NCBI GenBank assembly: GCA_963737705.1
Contig: CAVTTP010000006.1
Span: 1,240,001-1,304,000 of the forward strand
Reading direction: 5' to 3'
Length of the DNA stretch: 64,000 bases
Origin: PALSA-607 sp963737705
GTDB lineage: Bacteria; Actinomycetota; Actinomycetes; Acidothermales; Acidothermaceae
Shown here: in pieces, positions 58,352 to 64,000 of the stretch
Numbering within the stretch: position 1 is the first letter of the stretch
Layout: the number at the start of each line of letters is the position of its first letter
Made by a program: the position numbers and the translations under genes
Notes under the pieces: model-generated
What the model was told of the DNA's origin: nothing
Databases searched by the model: none
Seen by the model: the letters and a program-made list of their open reading frames with translations, nothing else

Positions 58352-58995
58352 TCGGCGCGCAGCGTCCAGATCGTGGTGCGCTTTGTTTGCTGGTCTTCAA
58401 GCACAAGCGTCGTCGGGACGTCGTAACTGGCCACGTGTGCCAGCCACTCGCGTGGCAGATAGGTGCGCCCAGGGTCGCCCAGCAGCACGTGGGCGCCGCG
58501 GTCGCGGGCGCGAAGCAGAAACGCGAGTAGCCGGTGGCTCAGCTCGCGCTCGTAACAGACGTCGCCAGCAAGGACGACGTCGGCGGCGGTCTGCGTGTCG
58601 AGCAGATCAGCCATCACGGTGCTGATCTCGACGCCGTTTGCCTTGGCGTTCATCTCCTGTGCTGCCGCCGCGTAGGGGTCGATGTCGTTCGCGGTGACGG
58701 TGGCTGCGCCGGCCAGTGCTGCGGCGATGGCGACGAGCCCGGAGCCTGCGGCCAGATCGAGTACGCGGCGACCGGCTACGACCTCGGGGTGGTCAAGGAT
58801 GTAGCGCGCTAACGCCTGCCCGCCGGCCCACGGGAACGACCAGAACGGCATGGGCGCCGACTCGTCGCCGTTGTCAGTGAGACTCCACACGTCGTAGGCG
58901 TTCTCGGCGCAGTACAACGACACTTCGGGCACCAGCGGAGTGGGTAGCAGAGTCGTGCTGGCGACAACGGTGATGTAGTGCTCGACGTCCGGCAT
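58348..58995 (-). CDS. Class I SAM-dependent methyltransferase, ETFB/lysine-methyltransferase-like
   Basis: A 215-residue methyltransferase. The SAM-binding motif I is VLDLAAGSGLVAIAAALAGA, followed by ANDIDPYAAAAQEMNA and DVVLAGDVCYER. The upstream segment MPFWSFPWAGGQALARYILD is typical of the METTL20/ETFB lysine methyltransferase and nicotinamide N-methyltransferase-like group. Methylation of a protein lysine is likely but the target is unknown. ATG 58995 begins the conserved part; the upstream extension in the same frame overlaps the rmlC gene and lacks features. Operon with rmlC is possible. Confidence 0.83.
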   Translation of the reverse strand: MPDVEHYITVVASTTLLPTPLVPEVSLYCAENAYDVWSLTDNGDESAPMPFWSFPWAGGQALARYILDHPEVVAGRRVLDLAAGSGLVAIAAALAGAATVTANDIDPYAAAAQEMNAKANGVEISTVMADLLDTQTAADVVLAGDVCYERELSHRLLAFLLRARDRGAHVLLGDPGRTYLPREWLAHVASYDVPTTLVLEDQQTKRTTIWTLRAD

Positions 58996-59039
58996 GCTTG
59001 CGCCCTGACCAGTTGTGCCCTGACTGGGCGTGCGCGCTG

Positions 59040-59648
59040 TCAGCCGCGCGCGCGGTGCAACGAGGCGTAATAAGCCAGGCACTCCGCATACGTCGGCAGC
59101 ACACCTTGTTCGGCAGCTTCGGCCAGGCTGGGTGCGTCGCGATCCTTGTCGGACAGCACCGGCTCGAGGTTGTCGGGCCAGGGGATTCCGAGCGCTGGGT
59201 CGAGGGGGTTGACGCCGTGTTCGCGGTCGGGTGCATAGCCGGTCGAGCACAGGTAAGTGACCGTCGCGCCGTCGGTCAACGCCATGAACGCATGCCCGAG
59301 GCCTTCGGACAGGTAGACCGCGCGACGGTCCACGTTGTCGAGTCGGACGGTGTCGACCGCGCCGAAGGTCGGGGAGCCGGCGCGGATGTCGACGATGACG
59401 TCGAGCACCGCGCCACCCGGGCAGTAGACGTACTTGGCCTGGCTTGGCGGCACGTCGGCGTAATGGATGCCGCGGACCGTGCCGCGGCGCGAGACCGACT
59501 GGTTGCACTGCGCGATCTCGAGACTGTGCCCGATCGTGCGGTTGACCACGTCGGCACGAAACCACTCGAGGAACACGCCACGCTCGTCGCCGATCTGGCG
59601 AGGTGTGAATTCCCAGGCGCCGGGGACGGCGAGTTCGCGGACTTCCAT
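59040..59648 (-). CDS. rmlC: dTDP-4-dehydrorhamnose 3,5-epimerase
   Basis: A 202-residue cupin enzyme of dTDP-L-rhamnose synthesis. The key segment is NQSVSRRGTVRGIHY with the catalytic His, together with FTPRQIGDERGVFLEWF at the N-terminus, KYVYCPGGAVLDVIVDIR and LSEGLGHAFMAL. Several actinobacterial relatives have 5-epimerase-only activity, so the exact reaction is not certain. No rmlA, rmlB or rmlD gene is adjacent. ATG 59648 is chosen over an in-frame codon 27 bp upstream. Confidence 0.9.
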   Translation of the reverse strand: MEVRELAVPGAWEFTPRQIGDERGVFLEWFRADVVNRTIGHSLEIAQCNQSVSRRGTVRGIHYADVPPSQAKYVYCPGGAVLDVIVDIRAGSPTFGAVDTVRLDNVDRRAVYLSEGLGHAFMALTDGATVTYLCSTGYAPDREHGVNPLDPALGIPWPDNLEPVLSDKDRDAPSLAEAAEQGVLPTYAECLAYYASLHRARG

Positions 59649-59671
59649 GGAGGGTGAGCCTAGTGGGAGCG

Positions 59672-60436
59672 TCACAGAACCTGTGACAGGAACGCCTTCG
59701 TTCGTTCGTGGCGCGGGTTCGCGATGATCTCGGACGGCGGACCCTGCTCGACCACCACCCCGCCGTCCATGAAGACGACGGTGTCGGCGACCTCACGGGC
59801 GAAGCCGATCTCGTGGGTGACGACGATCATGGTCATGCCCGACTGGGCGAGGTCCTTCATGACGGCGAGCACGTCGCCGACCAGTTCGGGGTCGAGGGCA
59901 GACGTGGGCTCGTCGAAGAGCATCAGCTTCGGTCGCATCGCAAGCGCCCGGGCGATCGCCACCCGCTGCTGCTGGCCACCCGAGAGTTGGCGGGGATACG
60001 CGTCGGCCTTGTCGGCCAGGCCGACTTTCGCGAGCAGTTCGGTCGCGCGGTGCCGCACAAGCGGCTTGGGCTCCTTCTTCACCCGACAGGGGGCCTCGAT
60101 GATGTTGGCCATCGCGGTCATGTGCATGAACAGATTGAAATGCTGGAACACCATGCCAATCTGCGCGCGTTGCGTCGCGACCTCCCGTTCTGACAGCTCA
60201 TGGAGCTTGTCGCCGTTCTGGCGGTAGCCAACGAGTTCGCCGTCGACGAATAAGCGGCCCGCGTTTATCTTCTCGAGGTGGTTGATGCACCGGAGGAACG
60301 TGCTCTTGCCCGAACCTGATGGGCCGAGCAAGCAGACAACCTGTCCGGTTGCGACCTGAAAGTCGATGCCTTTGAGAACTTCGTTCGCGCCGAACGACTT
60401 GTGCACCTGTTGTGCGTCGACCATCAGATTGCTCAC
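59672..60436 (-). CDS. Polar amino acid ABC transporter ATPase (GlnQ-like)
   Basis: A 254-residue ATPase with Walker A GPSGSGKST, Q loop VFQHFNLF, signature LSGGQQQRVAIARA and Walker B LMLFDEPTSALDPEL, then VTHEIGFAREVAD. It belongs to the GlnQ/HisP class that energises uptake of glutamine, glutamate, histidine or related amino acids. GTG 60436 overlaps the permease stop by 4 bp (GTGA) and decides the start. The three genes from 62386 to 59672 form one leftward operon: binding protein, permease, ATPase. Confidence 0.93.
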   Translation of the reverse strand: MSNLMVDAQQVHKSFGANEVLKGIDFQVATGQVVCLLGPSGSGKSTFLRCINHLEKINAGRLFVDGELVGYRQNGDKLHELSEREVATQRAQIGMVFQHFNLFMHMTAMANIIEAPCRVKKEPKPLVRHRATELLAKVGLADKADAYPRQLSGGQQQRVAIARALAMRPKLMLFDEPTSALDPELVGDVLAVMKDLAQSGMTMIVVTHEIGFAREVADTVVFMDGGVVVEQGPPSEIIANPRHERTKAFLSQVL

Positions 60437-61365
60437 CCGACGCCACCATGGTGTTGCATTCCGGCGAAAACGAGTTTGGCTTTTTGGAGCGGGGTCAGTG
60501 CCACAGTCCGGGTCGACCCGCGACCGTAGTACCGCTCGATGTAGAACTGGCCAACCTGTAAAAGTGATGTCATTGCCAGGTACCAAGCCAGCGCGACGAG
60601 AAGCAAAGGAATCGTCTGGTAGTTCGCGTTGAAGATGGCCTCGGCCGAGCGGTAGAGCTCGAAAATACCGATCACGCTCACGAGGGACGTGTTCTTCAGC
60701 ATGCTGTTGACTTCGTTGCCGGTCGGCGGCACGATCACCCGCATTGCCTGCGGCAGGATGATTCGCCGCATGATCGGCAAACGCCGCATGCCGAGTGCGC
60801 GCGCGGCCTCTGTTTGCCCTTCGTCCACCGCAAGAATGCCTGCCCGAACGATCTCCGACATGTAAGCGCCCTCGTTCAGGCTCAGCGCAAGAAGCGCGTT
60901 GACGAAGAGAGGGATCAGCTTCAGCGTGCTCTCGGACGCGAAATGCGGGCCAAACGGGACGCCGACAGACAGCGTCTTGAACAGTGCGGTGATGGCGAAC
61001 CAGAAGATGATTTGTACAAGCAGTGGGGTGCCACGGAAGAGCCACACGTACAGCCACGCGACACCGGATACGACCGGATTTGGTGACAGTCGCATGATGG
61101 CGGCGACCGTGCCGAGAATGACACCGATCACCATCGACAGGAATGTCAGTTTGATCGTCATCCACACGCCGCGCAGGATGATCTGGTTAAACAAGTACTT
61201 GCGGAAGATCGGCCATTCCAGGTTCTTGTTTGTGAACAGCATGTGGATGAACATCGCAGCAAGTACGGCAATTACCGCGACCGCAATCCAGCGCCCAGGG
61301 TGCCGAACCGGGACGGCCCGAATGTCTTCGGGCCGTCCCGCGACGGCGTCGCTTTCAGAACTCAT
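60433..61365 (-). CDS. Polar amino acid ABC transporter permease
   Basis: A 310-residue membrane protein of the HisM/GlnP family. Helices include WIAVAVIAVLAAMFIHMLF near the start, TIKLTFLSMVIGVILGTVAA and VSGVAWLYVWLFRGTPLLVQ; the EAA loop reads TEAARALGMRRLPIMRRIIL. The IFRGTPLLVQ-type motif is diagnostic of the family. ATG 61365 starts 8 bp after the stop of the binding protein gene. Only one permease is encoded, so it forms a homodimer or works with a permease encoded elsewhere. Confidence 0.93.
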   Translation of the reverse strand: MSSESDAVAGRPEDIRAVPVRHPGRWIAVAVIAVLAAMFIHMLFTNKNLEWPIFRKYLFNQIILRGVWMTIKLTFLSMVIGVILGTVAAIMRLSPNPVVSGVAWLYVWLFRGTPLLVQIIFWFAITALFKTLSVGVPFGPHFASESTLKLIPLFVNALLALSLNEGAYMSEIVRAGILAVDEGQTEAARALGMRRLPIMRRIILPQAMRVIVPPTGNEVNSMLKNTSLVSVIGIFELYRSAEAIFNANYQTIPLLLVALAWYLAMTSLLQVGQFYIERYYGRGSTRTVALTPLQKAKLVFAGMQHHGGVG

Positions 61366-61372
61366 CGATCGG

Positions 61373-62386
61373 TCAACTGGTGGCACCGTTGATGACCGGC
61401 GTGGTGATCGCGCCAGCGTCGTCGCCCCACTTGTCGAGCACCGTCTTGTAACTGCCGTCGGCGATCATCGCGGTGAGTGCCGCCTTGATCGCAGGCGCGA
61501 GTCCTGGCTGCTTCGGAATCGCGATGCCGTACGGCGCGGTCTCGTAGATCGACCCAGCCAGCGCGATCTTGCCAGCCAGCTGCTTCACGGCGTACGCCGC
61601 GATCGGCGAGTCAGCCGAACCGACATCGGCCCGGCCCGTGGTGAGCGCGAGGTTGGCTGCGTTCTGGTCGTCTGTCGACAAGGCCGTGACGCCCTTCTTG
61701 CCGGCTGCGGTGCACTTGGTTGAAAGAGCCGGAATCTCGCTCTCCTCGGTGGTGCCCTTCTCGACGGCGACAGTCAGGCCGCACAGGCTCAGGTCTGGAC
61801 CGGTGACACCCTTGGGGTTACCGGCCGGAACCATCAACGATTCGCCCGCATTGAAGTAGGTCACGAAGTCGACAGTGGCCTCGCGTGCCTTGGTGTCAGT
61901 GAACGACGACAGGCTGAGGTCGTATTTGCCGGCCGCTAGCGCCGGGATGATGGCGTCGAATGTGACGTTCTGGAAGTTCGCTTTCAGGCCCAACTTCGCG
62001 GCGATCGCGTTTCCGAGGTCGACGTCGAATCCGATGATGGTCTTGCCGTCGGTGTCGAAGTACTCGTTCGGCGCGTACGACGCGTCCGTCGCGATGTTGA
62101 GCACGCCAGCTGACTTGATCGCCGCTGGCAGGAGCGACGCCGGGTCAGCAGCACTGCTCGCAGCTGTGGACGCGGGAGCCGAAGATGCCGCGGTGCTAGC
62201 CGCCGCAGACGGTGCAGCAGCGGACGACGGTGCGGCGGCCGGGGTTGAAGCCGCGATGGCGGGGGCCGACGAGGTGGGGCTCGACGTTGTTTTCTTGCTG
62301 CTCGAGCAGGCGCTCAGGGCAAGCGCCGCCGCGATTACGACGATGCCGGCTGCTTGGGTTCGTGGTCGAAGGCGGAGCGACGTCAC
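61373..62386 (-). CDS. Polar amino acid ABC transporter substrate-binding lipoprotein
   Basis: A 337-residue lipoprotein. The signal peptide has the lipobox LALSAC (Cys27), followed by a 60-residue Ala/Ser/Pro linker and the solute-binding protein family 3 domain (VLNIATDASYAPNEYFDTDG; GFDVDLGNAIAAKLG; TVAVEKGTTEESEIPAL). GTG 62386 has GGAGG 4-5 bp upstream. The GlnH/HisJ-like class suggests a polar amino acid ligand, not predictable further. A divergent promoter region of about 260 bp separates it from the oxidoreductase gene. Confidence 0.93.
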   Translation of the reverse strand: MTSLRLRPRTQAAGIVVIAAALALSACSSSKKTTSSPTSSAPAIAASTPAAAPSSAAAPSAAASTAASSAPASTAASSAADPASLLPAAIKSAGVLNIATDASYAPNEYFDTDGKTIIGFDVDLGNAIAAKLGLKANFQNVTFDAIIPALAAGKYDLSLSSFTDTKAREATVDFVTYFNAGESLMVPAGNPKGVTGPDLSLCGLTVAVEKGTTEESEIPALSTKCTAAGKKGVTALSTDDQNAANLALTTGRADVGSADSPIAAYAVKQLAGKIALAGSIYETAPYGIAIPKQPGLAPAIKAALTAMIADGSYKTVLDKWGDDAGAITTPVINGATS

Positions 62387-62649
62387 AGATCCTCCAGATA
62401 GGGGCCGGCTTTCCGGCACCGAATGCGGGGCCGACTTCCCGACCCGCAAGCGGGTCGTCGAGCCGGCGATGGCAGACCGGGGGTCTCCCGGCGTCAGGCA
62501 CATCATGCTGGGTGCATCTTTCCAGCAGGTTAAGTGCCTCTCGTGGGGCCGTTCGGTAAAGATCCGGACACGAAACTGGCTCGCGAGCCGGAGTGACTCA
62601 CCGAGACGGCGGCGGGTGGCCGTCTCGGCGCGGCTGTACCGTCGGTTTC

Positions 62650-63618
62650 ATGCTTGCTGCGAGCGTGACGTCCTTTGATGCCACCGATCCACTCGCCGGT
62701 CTCAGCGTCGGGGACGTACGGAATCCGTTGCCCACTGGCGGGTGGGCCCGCGTGCGGGTCAAGGCCGCCGCTTTGAACCAGCACGATCTCTGGAGCCTGC
62801 GGGGGGTGGGTCTCAGCGCGGATGAATTGCCTCGAGTTTTGGGCTGCGACGCGGCGGGACTCGACGACGAGGGCAACGAGGTCGTGGTCCACGGCGTGAT
62901 CGGCGATCCCGACGCGGGCCGTGGCGACGAGACGAAGGACCCGAACCGGAGTCTGTTGTCGGAGCGATTCGATGGTGCGCTTGCGGAATTCGTTGTCGTG
63001 CCCGCACGCAATCTGGTGCCCAAGCCGGCAGAGCTCAGCTTCGAAGAGGCCGCCTGCCTGCCGACGGCCTGGCTGACCGCTTATCGGATGCTCTTCACCA
63101 ACTCAGACACCCGTCCGGGCGACACGGTGCTCGTGCAGGGTGCTGGCGGCGGAGTCTCGACAGCGCTGATCGCGTTAGCGAAGGCAGCCGGACGCCGGGT
63201 CTGGGTCACCAGTCGATCGCTGGACCGCGGCGGTTTAGCACTTCGGGTCGGCGCCGACGCGGCGTACGAGTCGGGTGGCCGGTTGCCAGAACGCGTCGAC
63301 GCGGTGTTCGACAGCGTCGGTGCGGCGACGTGGGCACACTCGCTGCGTTGTTTGAAGCCCGGCGGCACGATCGTCACGTGCGGCGCGACCAGCGGCAATG
63401 CTCCGTCGGCTGAACTCAGTCGGGTTTTCTTCCAACAACTACGCGTGATCGGGTCGACGATGGGCACGCGGCAAGAACTGGTCGAACTGCTGAATTTCCT
63501 TGTGGTTACTGGAGTTCGACCGACCATTGACCGGATCCTGCCCTTGTCAGATGCGCGCGACGGCTTCGCTGCCATGGAGTCGGGCAACATCTTCGGCAAG
63601 GTCGTCTTCACCGTCTAG
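62650..63618 (+). CDS. Zinc-type quinone oxidoreductase / alcohol dehydrogenase-like, MDR family
   Basis: A 322-residue medium-chain dehydrogenase/reductase. The N-terminal GroES-like domain reads ARVRVKAAALNQHDLWSLRG and lacks the catalytic zinc ligands (no Cys in the GHE-type region); it is thus of the quinone-reductase type. The NADPH-binding motif is DTVLVQGAGGGVSTALIALA, and GKVVF closes the sequence. The linker DRGDETKDPNRS-like insertion around residue 90 is unusual. ATG 62650 is chosen; a frame 57 bp upstream is open. The stop lies in an 18-bp duplication. Confidence 0.85.
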   Translation: MLAASVTSFDATDPLAGLSVGDVRNPLPTGGWARVRVKAAALNQHDLWSLRGVGLSADELPRVLGCDAAGLDDEGNEVVVHGVIGDPDAGRGDETKDPNRSLLSERFDGALAEFVVVPARNLVPKPAELSFEEAACLPTAWLTAYRMLFTNSDTRPGDTVLVQGAGGGVSTALIALAKAAGRRVWVTSRSLDRGGLALRVGADAAYESGGRLPERVDAVFDSVGAATWAHSLRCLKPGGTIVTCGATSGNAPSAELSRVFFQQLRVIGSTMGTRQELVELLNFLVVTGVRPTIDRILPLSDARDGFAAMESGNIFGKVVFTV

Positions 63619-63645
63619 CTACTCGTCAGCGTCTAGCTACTCGTC
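63612..63645. repeat. 18-bp direct duplication spanning two stop codons
   Basis: CGTCTAGCTACTCGTCAG at 63612-63629 is followed by CGTCTAGCTACTCGTC at 63630-63645. The first copy holds the rightward stop TAG of the oxidoreductase and the second holds the leftward stop CTA of the DUF6104 gene, because CTAG is a palindrome. Confidence 0.9.
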
Positions 63646-63819
63646 GTCCGCTTCGTCGTCGAGCCTGGCCAACCACGTGGCGAGGCGTTCGAGCGGGATC
63701 TCGAACTCCGGATTGAGATCGACGAACGTACGCAGCTGGTCAGCGACCCATGCGAGTGTGACCGACTCTTCACCGCGGCGCGTCTCCAACTCTTCGATGC
63801 CGCGGTCGGTGAAGTACAC
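63637..63819 (-). CDS. DUF6104 family protein
   Basis: A 60-residue acidic protein, MYFTDRGIEELETRRGEESV then RTFVDLNPEFEIPLERLATW and LARLDDEADDE, matching the DUF6104 family, which commonly lies just downstream of a 2-oxoglutarate dehydrogenase gene in actinobacteria. That is the arrangement here. The function is unknown. GTG 63819 is the start. It follows the dehydrogenase stop by 3 bp, so they are cotranscribed. Confidence 0.87.
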   Translation of the reverse strand: MYFTDRGIEELETRRGEESVTLAWVADQLRTFVDLNPEFEIPLERLATWLARLDDEADDE

Positions 63820-63822
63820 GAC

Positions 63823-64000
63823 CTACTCCGGGAACGCGGTCGCGAGCAGCGTCTCGGTTTCCTGTTCGCTTCGCACGTGCGAGCCGGTAGCCGGCGACGA
63901 GCTCTCCGGACGAGTGACCGGCGTGATCGGCAGCCCGAGCTGTGCGTGCAGCCGGATTGCCATATGCGACCAGGCGCCCATGTTCGCGGGTTCTTCTTGC
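63823..64000 (-). CDS. 2-oxoglutarate dehydrogenase E1-like enzyme, C-terminal end (partial)
   Basis: The last 59 codons of a leftward gene enter from the window edge. The sequence QEEPANMGAWSHMAIRLHA and RPESSSPATGSHVRSEQETE is the conserved C-terminus of E1 oxoglutarate dehydrogenase (SucA) or the multifunctional actinobacterial Kgd/OdhA protein. It ends with TAG at 63823-63825. The DUF6104 gene begins 3 bp after it. Only the C-terminus is visible, so SucA versus Kgd cannot be decided. Confidence 0.85.
   Translation of the reverse strand, partial: QEEPANMGAWSHMAIRLHAQLGLPITPVTRPESSSPATGSHVRSEQETETLLATAFPE

Overview
High-GC actinobacterial chromosome. The lineage is shown by RsrA/SigR (mycothiol-type redox control), WhiB1, DasR with MsiK, an RsbW/SigF pair, ANTAR and PdtaS signalling, a nickel superoxide dismutase with its own protease, an acVLRF1 release factor, an initiator tRNA without encoded CCA, and many GTG starts with 4-bp GTGA/ATGA overlaps. 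I cannot name the species; gene content fits a Frankia/Jatrophihabitans-like actinomycete. Coding density is high, no insertion sequence, prophage, CRISPR array or rRNA is visible, and both ends of the window cut genes.

Layout. 1-4.4 kb: end of a Lon-like PDZ protease, a PPA1309-type protein, a large UPF0182 membrane protein and tRNA-fMet. 4.5-7.6 kb: an OmpR-type two-component pair and a DoxX-Rieske fusion. 7.8-13.9 kb: a signalling island with three GAF-ANTAR proteins (one frameshifted), a GGDEF-like/ANTAR/PP2C protein and a GAF-GGDEF-EAL protein. 14.4-18.2 kb: LacI repressor and xylAB. 18.2-26.1 kb: small proteins, a cation/proton antiporter, a yceI/marR pair with two palindromic operators, a lipoprotein, acVLRF1, hisN, a Nudix hydrolase and a DUF2087 protein. 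26.1-33.0 kb: rsgA, aroA, an SOS-response peptidase, a DksA-like protein, a hydrolase, sigR-rsrA behind a textbook SigR promoter, and two uncharacterised genes.

33.0-40.3 kb: a long leader region, two tandem HD-GYP-type membrane proteins, bioY-accC-BCCP, and a solitary pilT followed by palindromic repeats. 40.3-50.3 kb: a nearly complete amino-sugar regulon: dasR, a DasABC-type ABC importer, a frameshifted N-acetylglucosamine kinase gene, an SIS-domain deaminase, nagA, murQ and the shared ATPase msiK, with five DasR operator (dre) sites in the two divergent promoter regions. 50.3-55.9 kb: pdtaS, whiB1 with a CRP-like site, a lipid kinase, sigF-rsbW and an acetyltransferase. 55.9-64 kb: a kinase-less sensor membrane protein, sodN/sodX, a methyltransferase, rmlC, a polar amino acid ABC transporter, a zinc-less quinone reductase, a DUF6104 protein and the C-terminus of a 2-oxoglutarate dehydrogenase-like enzyme.

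How it works together. The dre sites tie uptake of chitobiose or N-acetylglucosamine to its phosphorylation, deacetylation and deamination and to MurNAc-6-P recycling; MsiK powers the importer. PdtaS is the usual partner of ANTAR proteins, so the ANTAR cluster may be an RNA-binding antitermination network. Cyclic-di-GMP enzymes (GGDEF-EAL, HD-GYP) and PilT form a second signalling theme. Two genes carry clear single-base frameshifts, which may be real or sequencing errors. Several short tandem repeats sit at 3' ends of genes.
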